From an uncultured Prevotella sp. (GTDB lineage: Bacteria > Bacteroidota > Bacteroidia > Bacteroidales > Bacteroidaceae), in contig URUK01000003.1 of assembly GCA_900551055.1 (NCBI GenBank), forward strand, positions 1 through 64,000: a stretch of 64,000 bases of DNA, read 5' to 3'. The notes beneath the pieces are model-generated. The model was not told the origin of the DNA. It did no database searches and saw nothing but the letters and a program-made list of their open reading frames with translations. Both the position numbers and the translations under genes were made by a program. Positions 33,296 to 42,409 of the stretch are shown in pieces (position 1 is the first letter of the stretch; each line of letters starts with the position of its first letter).

Positions 33296-33847
33296 TTATT
33301 CCTTTATGGAATTGAGGTCACGGAACAGTTTTACGTATTGCGGCCAATAATGGAATATGCTGTAAACAAGGCCTAAAATCAGTCCAATTGTCATTATCCA
33401 GAAGCCAATACGGTGAAAAGTCCATACGCTCGGCAAAAGAAGGGCGAAAAAGGAAACAAGACACATGCCGATGAATATTTCACCCAATAAAGTTAGCAAC
33501 TTGATAGTTGCAGTTTTTGAAAAAAGTTGTTTGGGAGAGAGGACGGCTATGTTGATGCTCTTTAATTTGCGGTACAGATAAATGTACCATATTGCACCGA
33601 TAGCGAGGAACGAAGACAGGTATATTTTCAGATAGAGAGGAAACGAGATTGGATTGATGTTGTAGATTGCCGCAGCCACAAATATAATAGCTACTAAGAG
33701 CAAAGATGTATATGCCTTGCGGAATTCTTTTAGTATCTTGGTCTGCGCTGTTTTGGAGGCTGACACGTTTATCTTTATATCGGTGTTTGTCTTGGCGAGC
33801 ACCTGCTCAAGCGTTGACATGCTTTTTTTAAGTTCGTTGAGTTGCAT
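33296..33847 (-). CDS. Four-helix membrane protein paired with ECF sigma factor
   Basis: A 183-residue protein. The start at 33847 lies 1 bp after the sigma stop; an upstream Met at 33919 is inside the sigma gene and rejected. A soluble helical N-terminus (1-50) is followed by four predicted membrane helices (about 52-70, 76-98, 118-145, 150-172). Such proteins immediately downstream of Bacteroidetes ECF genes are often membrane anti-sigma factors; the lack of a recognised anti-sigma motif keeps this as inference. Confidence 0.6.
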   Translation of the reverse strand: MQLNELKKSMSTLEQVLAKTNTDIKINVSASKTAQTKILKEFRKAYTSLLLVAIIFVAAAIYNINPISFPLYLKIYLSSFLAIGAIWYIYLYRKLKSINIAVLSPKQLFSKTATIKLLTLLGEIFIGMCLVSFFALLLPSVWTFHRIGFWIMTIGLILGLVYSIFHYWPQYVKLFRDLNSIKE

Positions 33848-33848
33848 A

Positions 33849-34340
33849 TTACATCTGTTTTGAGAGTTTGTCTTTAATACGGTGGATTTTAACTGCAACA
33901 ATATTGCGTTTAAGGCCAAGTGTATCAGCTATTTCATCATACGAATACTCATCAAGCCAAAGGAGTATGATAGCTTTCTCCATATCTTCAAGTCTATTAA
34001 TTAGTGAGTGCAGAACTTGAAGATTCTCCTTTTGCGCATCGTCAATCTCGGAAGAGAGGTCGAGCAGACCAAAATCAACCGATACGGTTTCTATGTTTGA
34101 TTTTGACGAACGCAAGGCCATGAGTGCCGAATTTACTGCTACCCGATAAATCCATGTAGATATTTTGCTGTCACCTCGGAACTGTTTTAATCCCAGCCAG
34201 ATGTTGACATAGATTTCTTGCCGAAGGTCATCAAACGGCAATTTGTCGGTAGCATAGAAATAGCTGACCTTGTTGATAATTCGGGAGTGCTGCTTTATGA
34301 GCGAGGCAAAATCCCTTTCGTTAGTTGGTGGGTCTGTCAT
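33849..34340 (-). CDS. ECF-type RNA polymerase sigma factor
   Basis: A 163-residue sigma-70 family factor: region 2 with LPFDDLRQEIYVNIWLGLKQF and RGDSKISTWIYRVAVNSALMAL, region 4 with LEDMEKAIILLWLDEYSYDEIADTLGLKRNIVAVKIHRIKDKL. The start at 34340 (MTDPPTNERDF) is preferred to 34439, which overlaps the -7 box at 34437-34444 and adds 33 residues atypical of the family. First gene of a two-gene unit with the four-helix membrane protein. Confidence 0.88.
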   Translation of the reverse strand: MTDPPTNERDFASLIKQHSRIINKVSYFYATDKLPFDDLRQEIYVNIWLGLKQFRGDSKISTWIYRVAVNSALMALRSSKSNIETVSVDFGLLDLSSEIDDAQKENLQVLHSLINRLEDMEKAIILLWLDEYSYDEIADTLGLKRNIVAVKIHRIKDKLSKQM

Positions 34341-34436
34341 ACTTCGTTTGTTTTGTTTTGCCTCGTTAGATGCAGATTTAGCCCCGAAAGTTTCATAAAC
34401 GCGATTTATTTTAGGTATTTTTTTTGTTTCTCTCTG

Positions 34437-34444
34437 CAAAAGTA
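34437..34444 (-). promoter_or_regulatory. -7 box of the second ECF operon
   Basis: Minus strand TACTTTTG, about 96 bp before the chosen start. No TTTG at the standard spacing, which would fit autoregulation by an alternative sigma, but this is weak. Confidence 0.4.
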
Positions 34445-34559
34445 GTAATAATCAGGTGAATACACACTCTCCACGAATGATATTTGAAGCTATTGTGCTT
34501 GTAGGTTCCTCGTTCTCTATTCACTTGGTGGATTGTTAGTCACCTAAATTCGTATTAGC

Positions 34560-34775
34560 CGACATTTTACTTCAAGGCGTCCACCACCTGCAAAAAGCAC
34601 TTACCAACTGTTAATATTTAGTTAAATATTACAGCTCAAACTCAAGTCTTTTCTAAATCTTTCATTCCCTCAAAGCAATTTTTTCACTCCCACTTTTCCT
34701 TAACTGATAGTTGTACCGTTATTTTCTCATGTGGCTGATATTCAGCGATAAAAGTCATTGAAAATCAATAGTTGC
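34560..34775. repeat. Direct repeat block C (diverged)
   Basis: Weaker copy of blocks A and B: TTAGTTAAATATTACAGC, CAATTTTTTCACTC, GTTGTACCGTTATTTTCTCAT and GGCTGATATTCAGC occur in the same order. It lies on the far side of the accessory genes from A and B. Confidence 0.5.
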
Positions 34776-34788
34776 AATCAATTCCCCG

Positions 34789-34949
34789 ACGAAAACATTT
34801 GCCTTTAACTCCTAACGAAGCATGGCGGAGTGGTAACTTCTTTAACTCCCTTAACTTCCAAAAATGAATATCCGCAAAACGGATATTCATTTTATTATCT
34901 CGTTTCTCTCGTTTTTATTTTGCACTTCTCTCGATTTGCATTATCTTTG
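34789..34949 (+). promoter_or_regulatory. Composite repeat and promoter before lplA
   Basis: The promoter is TTTG (34919-34922), 19 bp, TATCTTTG (34942-34949), a diverged version of the cassette at glmS. Upstream are the palindrome ATGAATATCCGC/GCGGATATTCAT (34864-34890) and a TTTAACTCC/AACTTCTTTAACTCCC tract. The whole block is repeated in reverse order and orientation at 61651-61880. Confidence 0.75.
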
Positions 34950-35025
34950 TAATGCGCTAACAAATGTTCGGATTAGGGCGCGTTGACCTTTTGGCATGTT
35001 TGCCTTGAATTAACTTGAAAAACGT

Positions 35026-36003
35026 ATGCAATACGTCATTTTGCCTGAAGAAAAGACACGCAGAGCGTCGTTTTACTTAGCAATGGAAGAACATGTGGCA
35101 CGCCGGTTGCCAGCCGGCGACTACCTGTTTTGCTGGCAGATAGAGCCTTCGGTGGTGTTCGGGCGCAATCAAGTCATGGCCAACGAGGTGAACACGGCAT
35201 ACTGCCGGAACAACGGCATCGGCATGTTCCGCCGCAAGAGCGGCGGCGGCTGCATATACGCAGACATGGGCAACGTGATGTTCTCGTTCATTACCGACAG
35301 CGACAACGTAGGCCTTACGTTCAACCGCTACATCAACATGATGGTGCTTATGCTGCGCAAAATAGGCGTAAATGCCGCCGCAACAGGGCGCAACGACATC
35401 GTGGTGGACGGCCGTAAAGTGTCCGGCAACGCCTTTTACCACCTTCAAGGACGCAGCATTGTCCACGGCACGATGCTCTACGACACCGACATGGACAACA
35501 TGCTGCACGCCATCACGCCGCCTGAAACAAAGCTTGAAAGCAAGGGTGTGGAGAGTGTCCGCCAGCGCATAGCCCTGCTGAAAGACTATATCAACATAGG
35601 TGTAGACGGGTTAAAGGACGGCATCATGCGCGGTTTGTGCAACAGCGAACATGTATTGACCGCTGTAGACGTGGCCGAAATAGAAGAGCTTGAGCGCAAC
35701 GTGTACCTATCACCGGCATTCATCCAAGGCAAAGACCCCATGCACACCATCGTGCGAAGGCGCCGGATTGACGGTGTGGGATGCGTAGAGGCCCACATCG
35801 AGGTTAAGGGAGGAACGGTGAAAAACATCAGCCTCACAGGCGACTTCTTTGCCACCGGCGACATAGAGGCCATAACAGGCAGGCTTAAAGGCGTAAGCCT
35901 TGACCGCAAAGCACTTGACGCAGCGCTGCCACGGAAACTCGACGGCATTATAATGAACATGCACAGAGACGACATTGTGGCCCTTCTCGCAGGCGAGGAA
36001 TAA
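35026..36003 (+). CDS. lplA: Lipoate--protein ligase
   Basis: Attaches lipoic acid to lipoyl-domain proteins using ATP. 325 residues. The catalytic domain has FGRNQVMANEVN, MFRRKSGGGCIYADMGNVMFSF and the lysine motif GRNDIVVDGRKVSGNAFY; a C-terminal accessory domain covers about 245-325. As first gene of the glycine cleavage cluster, it most likely lipoylates GcvH (K64). Confidence 0.93.
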   Translation: MQYVILPEEKTRRASFYLAMEEHVARRLPAGDYLFCWQIEPSVVFGRNQVMANEVNTAYCRNNGIGMFRRKSGGGCIYADMGNVMFSFITDSDNVGLTFNRYINMMVLMLRKIGVNAAATGRNDIVVDGRKVSGNAFYHLQGRSIVHGTMLYDTDMDNMLHAITPPETKLESKGVESVRQRIALLKDYINIGVDGLKDGIMRGLCNSEHVLTAVDVAEIEELERNVYLSPAFIQGKDPMHTIVRRRRIDGVGCVEAHIEVKGGTVKNISLTGDFFATGDIEAITGRLKGVSLDRKALDAALPRKLDGIIMNMHRDDIVALLAGEE

Positions 36004-36030
36004 GATAACTGAAACCCTGAAAAAGATAAT

Positions 36031-37125
36031 ATGGAAAACAAGAAAACATGTCTTTATGACAAACATGTAGCCTTGGGCGCGCTGATGCAGCCCTTCGCAG
36101 GATTTGACATGCCTATACAGTATTCGTCAATAATCGACGAGCACAACGCCGTGCGTAACGCATGCGGCGTGTTCGACGTGTCCCACATGGGTGAGGCCGT
36201 AGTCACAGGACGTGACGCTGAACGCTACGTGAACCATATTTTCACCAACGACGTGAGCCAGATAGGCGCAGGCCAGGTACTTTACGGCATGATGCTGTAT
36301 CCCGACGGCGGAACGGTTGACGACCTGTTGGTGTACAAGATGGCGGAAGACAAGTACTTCCTTGTAATCAACGCGGCCAATATCGACAAGGACTTGGAGT
36401 GGATGCACAAGAACATTGACGGCTTTGACGTATGCATAGAGGACGCTTCGCCGCGCTACTCACAGCTCGCCGTGCAAGGGCCTGACGCCGAAACTGTTGT
36501 AGAGCAGGTGCTCGGCATAGGCTGCAAGGAACTTGTTTTCTATACGTTCAAGACCTTGACGACGGCCGACGGAAAGGAAATAATCGTAAGCCGCACGGGC
36601 TATACCGGCGAAGATGGCTTTGAAATATACGCCGGGGCGGAAGTAATCTGTACGTACTGGGACATGCTCATGGACAGCAAACGGTGCAAGCCATGCGGTC
36701 TCGGATGCCGCGACACCCTGCGTTTCGAGGTCGGTCTGCCGCTATACGGCAACGAACTTAGTGCCGACATCAGCCCCGTCATGGCCGGTTTGAGCATGTT
36801 CTGCAAGCTTGACAAACAGGAGTTCATTGGCAAAGATGCCGTTATAGAACAGAAAACAAGCGGAGTGAGCCGCCGTGTTGTGGGCGTAGAGCTTGAAGGA
36901 CACGCCGTTCCGCGCCACGGATATGCCGTATTAAGCGAGGGAAAAGAGGTTGGCATGGTCACCACCGGCTACCAGTCAATCTCCACAGGGAAAAGTGTCA
37001 GCATGGCGTTGGTTGATGCCGCGTATGCAAAACTCGGCACTAAACTCGACATCCAGATACGCAAAAAAACGTTCCCCGGCACCGTTGTAAAGAAAAGGTT
37101 TTACGAAAAACATTATAAGAAATAA
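36031..37125 (+). CDS. gcvT: Aminomethyltransferase (glycine cleavage T protein)
   Basis: Transfers the methylene of aminomethyl-lipoyl-GcvH to tetrahydrofolate and releases ammonia. 364 residues. Motifs: FDMPIQYSSIIDEHNAVRNACGVFDVSHMGE, GTVDDLLVYKM, SRTGYTGEDGFEIY, GCRDTLRFEVGLPLYGNEL. Starts 27 bp after lplA. Confidence 0.96.
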   Translation: MENKKTCLYDKHVALGALMQPFAGFDMPIQYSSIIDEHNAVRNACGVFDVSHMGEAVVTGRDAERYVNHIFTNDVSQIGAGQVLYGMMLYPDGGTVDDLLVYKMAEDKYFLVINAANIDKDLEWMHKNIDGFDVCIEDASPRYSQLAVQGPDAETVVEQVLGIGCKELVFYTFKTLTTADGKEIIVSRTGYTGEDGFEIYAGAEVICTYWDMLMDSKRCKPCGLGCRDTLRFEVGLPLYGNELSADISPVMAGLSMFCKLDKQEFIGKDAVIEQKTSGVSRRVVGVELEGHAVPRHGYAVLSEGKEVGMVTTGYQSISTGKSVSMALVDAAYAKLGTKLDIQIRKKTFPGTVVKKRFYEKHYKK

Positions 37126-37258
37126 GGAGGGAAGGAGTAAGAAGTAAGGAGAGAAGGAGTAAGGAGAATAGGAACAAGAGAATACTACCAGCAAAGGTAG
37201 CGGCTTCAGCTCCTTAACGAGTGCAACGAAAGGCAAATTCCTTAACTCCTTTAACTAC
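37126..37258. repeat. GGAGTAAGAAG quasi-tandem tract, gcvT-gcvH joint
   Basis: Left words GAAGGAGTAAGAAGTAAGGAG, right words CCTTAACTCCTTTAACTAC; partial inverted symmetry. Confidence 0.5.
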
Positions 37259-37309
37259 GTGAATACCCTCCATTAATTACAAGAAAACAATTAAAAAACA
37301 AAAAACATC

Positions 37310-37690
37310 ATGGCAAAAGTTATTGAAGGACTCTATTATTCAGAGTCACACGAGTATGTAAAGGTTGAAGGCGAATACGGCTACATCGGCATAACAGACT
37401 ATGCCCAGAACGCCCTTGGCAACGTGGTTTATGTTGACATGCCCGAAGTTGACGACGAAATCGAAGCCGGAGAAGAATTTGGCGCAGTGGAAAGCGTCAA
37501 GGCCGCAAGCGACCTCAACGCCCCGGTAAGCGGCAAAGTGGTGGAAGTCAACGACAGACTGGAGGACACGCCGGAGTTGCTTAACCAAGACGCATACGCT
37601 AACTGGATTGTAAAAGTGGAGCTGTCTGACACTTCCGAGCTTGACAAACTTATGGACTCAGCAGCCTACGAAGCGTTTTGCAACAAATAA
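37310..37690 (+). CDS. gcvH: Glycine cleavage system H protein
   Basis: Lipoylated carrier that shuttles the aminomethyl group between P, T and L proteins. 126 residues. The lipoyl lysine is K64 in GAVESVKAASDLNAPVSG. Separated from gcvT by a repeat tract; gcvPA follows 44 bp later after an ATAACC tract. Confidence 0.97.
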   Translation: MAKVIEGLYYSESHEYVKVEGEYGYIGITDYAQNALGNVVYVDMPEVDDEIEAGEEFGAVESVKAASDLNAPVSGKVVEVNDRLEDTPELLNQDAYANWIVKVELSDTSELDKLMDSAAYEAFCNK

Positions 37691-37734
37691 ATTGACCTCA
37701 AAACCGAATAACCCCATAACCGTATAACCTTAAA

Positions 37735-39051
37735 ATGGCATTCAAGTATTTTCCACATACGCCTGAAGACATCGACGAAATGCTGTCTCGTGTGGGTGTG
37801 AAAACGCTCGACGACCTGTTCGCTGACATCCCGGAACAGATACGTTTCAAGGGAGATTACGACCTGCCGGCGGCAATGAGCGAGATTGAGGTAAGGCGTT
37901 TCTTCGACGGATTGTGCCGGAACGACAGCCAGCTCGTTTGCTTCGCCGGTGCCGGAGTGTACGACCATTACACTCCGTCGCTGATACCTTACATCGTGGA
38001 ACGCTCGGAATTCCTCACAAGTTACACCCCATATCAGGCTGAAATATCACAAGGCACGTTGCAATACATCTTCGAATACCAGTCGATGATGACGCGCCTT
38101 ACCGGCATGGACATATCCAACGCCTCGATGTACGACGGCACAACGGCCACTGCCGAAGCTGTGATGATGGCGAAAGCGGCAACGAAAAAGGCAGACACTG
38201 TGCTCGTTTCAGACACCGTTGACCCGAAAACCGTAGCCGTAGTAAAGACTTACGCCCACTTCCACGGTATAAACATAGAGACCGTAAGGCAAGACAACGG
38301 AGCCACGGACATGGCGGAAATGAAGCACAGACTTGGTGAAGGCGGCATTGCCGGAGTAGTAGTGCAGCAGCCGAACCGCTACGGAATAATCGAAGATTAC
38401 AGCGGACTGGCCGATGCCTGCCATGAAAACAAAGCCTTGCTAATCATGAACTCCGTCGCTGCAGACCTTGCCCTGTTGAAGACTCCTGGCGAATGGGGAG
38501 CCGACATTGCCGTAGGCGACGGCCAGTCACTGGGCATCCCGATGTCGTTCGGCGGCCCTTCACTCGGCTATATGTGCTGTACGGAGAAGCTGATGCGCAA
38601 AATGCCGGGACGCATCGTAGGCCAGACGCTCGACAGCAACGGCAACCGGGCATTCGTTCTGACGCTCCAGGCACGCGAACAGCACATCCGACGGCAGAAG
38701 GCTACATCAAATATCTGCTCGAACGAGAGCCTTATGGCACTATATGTCACCATATACCTGTCAGTAATGGGCAAACAGGGGCTCAAGGAAGCGGCACAAC
38801 TCTCTTACTCAGGGGCGCACTATCTCTGTGACGAGCTACTTAAGACAGGGCATTTCCGCTTGTCCTTCGACCGTCCGTTCTTCAATGAATTCTGCGTGAA
38901 ATACGACGGCGACGTTGACGCTTTGCGGCAAAAATTAGAGGCCAACGGCATACTCGGAGGCGTCAAGACGGCAACAGACGAAATCATGTTCGCAGTCACC
39001 GAGAAGCGCACCAAAGACGAGATAGACCGTCTTGTAGAACTGTGCAATTGA
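37735..39051 (+). CDS. gcvPA: Glycine dehydrogenase (decarboxylating) subunit 1
   Basis: N-terminal half of the two-subunit P protein, 438 residues. It has HTPEDIDEMLSRVGVKTLDDLF at the start, YTPYQAEISQGTLQYIFEYQSMM, NASMYDGTTATAEA, and SFGGPSLGYM in the cofactor domain. Works with GcvPB as a heterotetramer to decarboxylate glycine. Confidence 0.96.
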   Translation: MAFKYFPHTPEDIDEMLSRVGVKTLDDLFADIPEQIRFKGDYDLPAAMSEIEVRRFFDGLCRNDSQLVCFAGAGVYDHYTPSLIPYIVERSEFLTSYTPYQAEISQGTLQYIFEYQSMMTRLTGMDISNASMYDGTTATAEAVMMAKAATKKADTVLVSDTVDPKTVAVVKTYAHFHGINIETVRQDNGATDMAEMKHRLGEGGIAGVVVQQPNRYGIIEDYSGLADACHENKALLIMNSVAADLALLKTPGEWGADIAVGDGQSLGIPMSFGGPSLGYMCCTEKLMRKMPGRIVGQTLDSNGNRAFVLTLQAREQHIRRQKATSNICSNESLMALYVTIYLSVMGKQGLKEAAQLSYSGAHYLCDELLKTGHFRLSFDRPFFNEFCVKYDGDVDALRQKLEANGILGGVKTATDEIMFAVTEKRTKDEIDRLVELCN

Positions 39052-39087
39052 TGAAATGCAAGGCAACAAACCCTTAACCTTAAGAAG

Positions 39088-40527
39088 ATGAACAACAAGT
39101 TATACGGGAAACTGATATTCGAGCTGTCCCACGAAGGGCGCAGAGCCTGTTCCCTGCCTGCCAATACATACGGAAGCTATGAGCTGCCAGAAGCCATGAG
39201 GCGTGCCGAAGACGCCGAACTGCCCGAATGCGACGAGCTTAGCGTTGTAAGACACTACACAAACATGAGCGGCAACAACTTCGGAGTAGACAACGGCTTC
39301 TACCCATTGGGCAGCTGCACGATGAAATACAATCCCTACATCAACGAGGAGATGGCCGCACGAAAGGAGTTCTCGGCAGTACATCCGTTGCAGCCCGTCG
39401 ACACGTGTCAGGGCGCATTGGCCGTTTACTACAACCTGCAAAAATCATTGGCGGCCATCACCGGGCTGTCTGAATTTACCCTAAACCCCTTCGCCGGAGC
39501 ACATGGCGAGCTTACAGGACTGATGGTTATCCGCGCATACCACGAGAGCCGGGGCGACATGAAGCGCACGAAGGTCATCGTGCCCGACTCCGCCCACGGC
39601 ACAAACCCGGCATCGGCGGCTGTCTGCGGACTTGAAGTCGTAGAGGTGAAAAGCACCGAAGACGGCACCGTTGACATAGAACACCTGCGCGAACTGCTTG
39701 ACGACACCATCGCGGCGATGATGATGACCAACCCGAACACCCTTGGACTGTTCGAGCCAGGCATACCTGAAATTGCCGAAATGGTGCACAGCTGCGGAGC
39801 GCTGATGTACTATGACGGAGCGAACCTCAACCCCATGCTCGGCGTTTGCAGGCCGGGCGACATGGGATTTGACGTGATGCACATAAACCTTCACAAGACT
39901 TTCTCGACCCCACACGGCGGTGGCGGACCCGGAAGCGGCCCTGTTGGCGTAAGAGCCAGTCTGGAGCAGTTCCTTCCCAAACCGCGCGTAATTAAGCGCA
40001 ACGACAAATTCGAGGTTGAGAACGGCAGCGAAAGCAGCATCAGCGTGGGTGCATTCCTCGGCAACTTCTGCGTGGACGTGAAGGCGTATGCCTACATCCT
40101 GACCCTCGGAAAGGAAAACCTTAAAATGGTAGGACCGCTCGCAACGCTCAACGCCAACTACATAAAGGAAAGCCTGAAAGACGTGTACGAACTGCCAATA
40201 CAAGGCCTGTGCAAACACGAATTCGTGTTTGACGGACTGCGTGACAAGAGCACCGGCGTAACGACAATGGACGTGGCAAAGCGCCTGTTGGACTTCGGCT
40301 ACCATGCTCCGACAATTTACTTTCCACTGCTTTTCCACGAGTCAATGATGATTGAGCCGACCGAAAACGAAAGCAAAGAGACCATCGACGGCTTCATTGA
40401 CGTGATGCGTGAGATTGCAAGGGAAGCAAAGGAAGAGCCGGACACCGTGAAGAACGCCCCAAACAACGCCCCGATAGGCCGTGTTGACGACGTTCTGGCG
40501 GCTAAAAACCCGATATTGAAGTTTTAA
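39088..40527 (+). CDS. gcvPB: Glycine dehydrogenase (decarboxylating) subunit 2
   Basis: PLP-binding half of the P protein, 479 residues. The PLP lysine is K270 in MHINLHKTFSTPHGGGGPGSGPVG; SAHGTNPASA and GSCTMKYNP are conserved. The bulk of catalysis is carried here, with GcvPA forming part of the active site. Confidence 0.96.
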   Translation: MNNKLYGKLIFELSHEGRRACSLPANTYGSYELPEAMRRAEDAELPECDELSVVRHYTNMSGNNFGVDNGFYPLGSCTMKYNPYINEEMAARKEFSAVHPLQPVDTCQGALAVYYNLQKSLAAITGLSEFTLNPFAGAHGELTGLMVIRAYHESRGDMKRTKVIVPDSAHGTNPASAAVCGLEVVEVKSTEDGTVDIEHLRELLDDTIAAMMMTNPNTLGLFEPGIPEIAEMVHSCGALMYYDGANLNPMLGVCRPGDMGFDVMHINLHKTFSTPHGGGGPGSGPVGVRASLEQFLPKPRVIKRNDKFEVENGSESSISVGAFLGNFCVDVKAYAYILTLGKENLKMVGPLATLNANYIKESLKDVYELPIQGLCKHEFVFDGLRDKSTGVTTMDVAKRLLDFGYHAPTIYFPLLFHESMMIEPTENESKETIDGFIDVMREIAREAKEEPDTVKNAPNNAPIGRVDDVLAAKNPILKF

Positions 40528-40536
40528 TAATCAGCA

Positions 40537-40641
40537 GACAAGTGACGAGTGACAAGCAGACAAGACGATTTGCACAATATTTGTTTGTCCGAAACTGTCC
40601 ACTTGCCACTCGTTGACTTGTCTGCTCGTCACTCGTCAACT
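40537..40641. repeat. Low-complexity inverted repeat, gcvPB-lpdA joint
   Basis: Left AGACAAGTGACGAGTGACAA faces right TTGTCTGCTCGTCACTCGTC; arms are about 30-40 bases with shifts between repeat units. Confidence 0.75.
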
Positions 40642-40650
40642 TAAAAAACG

Positions 40651-41967
40651 ATGCAAACAGACCTTATTATCATAGGCGCAGGCCCGGGCGGATACCACAC
40701 GGCGGCATACGCCGCACGCCAAGGACTAAGCGTGACTATCATTGAAAAGGCCGACGTAGGCGGCACCTGCCTCAACCAAGGGTGCATCCCGACGAAAGCA
40801 CTTTGCCACGACGCGGAAGCCATCGAGGCGGCCAAAAGAGTGTGCGGAGAAAACGTGCCGGTTGACTTCGCCAGGATTTCAGAGCGCAAGCGCGACGTTG
40901 TAGAAAAGCTACGAGGCGACGTTGAAATGCTGATGACGCAGCCTGGCATTACCCTTGTACGCGGCAACGGAGTGCTTACGGGCACTAACACCGTAACTGT
41001 AGACGGAGAGGAATATACAGCAAAAAATATAATCATCGCCACAGGCTCGCGCCCGAAGACACTTCCCATTGAAGGCATCGGCCTGCCCGGAGTGCTCGAC
41101 TCAACCTCGCTGCTCGCCACCGACACCGTTCCCAACCGGCTTTGCATCATCGGCGCAGGCGTAATCGGACTCGAGTTCGCATCCGTGTTCAAAAGTTTCG
41201 GCAGCGAAGTGACCGTTGTCGAGTACATGAAAGAGTGCCTGCCGCCATACGACACCGATATCTCACGCCGCGTGCGCAAGGCCATGGAGAAGCGCGGAGT
41301 CAAGTTCGTGATGCAGGCAGGGGTGACAGGCATCAGCCAAACCGACAGCCAGTTGCAGGTTAACTACGAGTGCAAGGGCAAGCCGGGGGCTGTAACCGCC
41401 GACGCGGTGCTTGTTGCCACGGGGCGTGCGGCCAACATTGAAGGCATCGGGATTGAAGCCGCAGGCATAAAGACGGAGCGCGGCAGCATAACCGTCGACG
41501 ACAACATGCAGACCAGCGTGCCCGGCATTTACGCCATAGGCGACGTTAACGGCCGCTGCATGCTCGCCCATGCGGCCATCATGCAGGGAATGCGCTGCGT
41601 GAACCACATAGTGGGACGCGCCGACAACATCAATTTGGAGATTATGCCGTCAGCCGTATTCACCAACCCCGAAGCCGCCGCCGTAGGGCTTACCGAAGCC
41701 CAGTGTAAGGACGCAGGCATCGAATACACAGTGCGCAAGACGCCTTATCGCGCCAACGGACGCGCCGTAGCCGACGAAGCCGACGGCGGTCTGCTGAAGC
41801 TGATAACCGACGGTGAAGGCAAGATTATAGGCTGCCACGTGTGCGGACTGCACGCCGCCGACATCGTTCAGGAGGCCACAGCCCTTATGGCTACCGGCTG
41901 CACTTCAGACCGTCTGCACGAAATAACGCACATACACCCGACCATCGCCGAACTGCTTATTGGCTGA
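40651..41967 (+). CDS. lpdA: Dihydrolipoyl dehydrogenase
   Basis: Reoxidises dihydrolipoyl groups with FAD and NAD+; L protein of the glycine cleavage system. 438 residues, slightly short for the family. FAD site GAGPGGYHTA; redox disulfide C40/C45 (GGTCLNQGCIPTKAL); NAD site GAGVIGLEFASVF; dimer-interface HIHPTIAELL at the C-terminus. Last gene of the cluster and the only lipoamide dehydrogenase here. Confidence 0.95.
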   Translation: MQTDLIIIGAGPGGYHTAAYAARQGLSVTIIEKADVGGTCLNQGCIPTKALCHDAEAIEAAKRVCGENVPVDFARISERKRDVVEKLRGDVEMLMTQPGITLVRGNGVLTGTNTVTVDGEEYTAKNIIIATGSRPKTLPIEGIGLPGVLDSTSLLATDTVPNRLCIIGAGVIGLEFASVFKSFGSEVTVVEYMKECLPPYDTDISRRVRKAMEKRGVKFVMQAGVTGISQTDSQLQVNYECKGKPGAVTADAVLVATGRAANIEGIGIEAAGIKTERGSITVDDNMQTSVPGIYAIGDVNGRCMLAHAAIMQGMRCVNHIVGRADNINLEIMPSAVFTNPEAAAVGLTEAQCKDAGIEYTVRKTPYRANGRAVADEADGGLLKLITDGEGKIIGCHVCGLHAADIVQEATALMATGCTSDRLHEITHIHPTIAELLIG

Positions 41968-41998
41968 CGCTTACGCCGGAGCATGACGGACAAAATGC

Positions 41999-42083
41999 AA
42001 AAGGCCACCTTTCATAATGTAAAAGGTGGCCTTTTGCATTGCAATATACCATCGTTTACAACGCAAAAGACGGCCTTTCATAA
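41999..42083. repeat. 22-bp phased array (g)
   Basis: Four units at 41999, 42021, 42043 and 42065, exactly 22 bp apart. The first two form an AAAAGGCCACCTTT/AAAAGGTGGCCTTTT pair; the third (AATATACCATCGTTT) is strongly degenerate but keeps phase. It follows lpdA. Confidence 0.88.
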
Positions 42084-42256
42084 AACATTGAGCGTCAAGC
42101 CGTTATGCAACATATCCTAATACATTATGAAACCGCAGGCGACCCAACCGCGCATCAGCACCATCCGGCCGCATTACTATTTGCCGGGAAAAGCCACAGT
42201 TCTACAAAATAAAGCCCCCTTACTTGCTGTTTTAATAACTTTATGCTATCTTTGTA

Positions 42257-42343
42257 GAAAATAAGCTGCACCTCGGCAATACAAAATAAAAGTTCGTTTC
42301 TCTCACTTTTCTTTTGCATTGCGCTCGGTTTGCATTATCTTTG
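42257..42343 (+). promoter_or_regulatory. Portable promoter cassette before the HIT gene
   Basis: TTTG (42313-42316), 19 bp, TATCTTTG (42336-42343), with the same CATTGCGCTCGGTTTGCAT spacer as at glmS and cobU. The upstream AAGCTGCACCTCGGCAATAC is also shared. Confidence 0.8.
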
Positions 42344-42409
42344 CATAAGATAAGCCGCACTATGGCAAACAACAAGTGCGCACGAAAAACATTAAAAACA
42401 ATCAGAAAA

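Noticed and set aside
30172..34775. Prophage or integrative element with integrase
   Set aside because: No recombinase, transposase, relaxase or phage structural gene is present in the accessory patch.
34450..35025. Glycine riboswitch before the glycine cleavage cluster
   Set aside because: The transcript leader after the mapped promoter motif is about 70 nt and shows no tandem aptamer; the upstream DNA is repeat.
36127..36408. Antisense frames inside gcv, trp, glmS and cob genes
   Set aside because: High-GC third positions create long shadow frames; all lie opposite strongly conserved genes and show no domain of their own.
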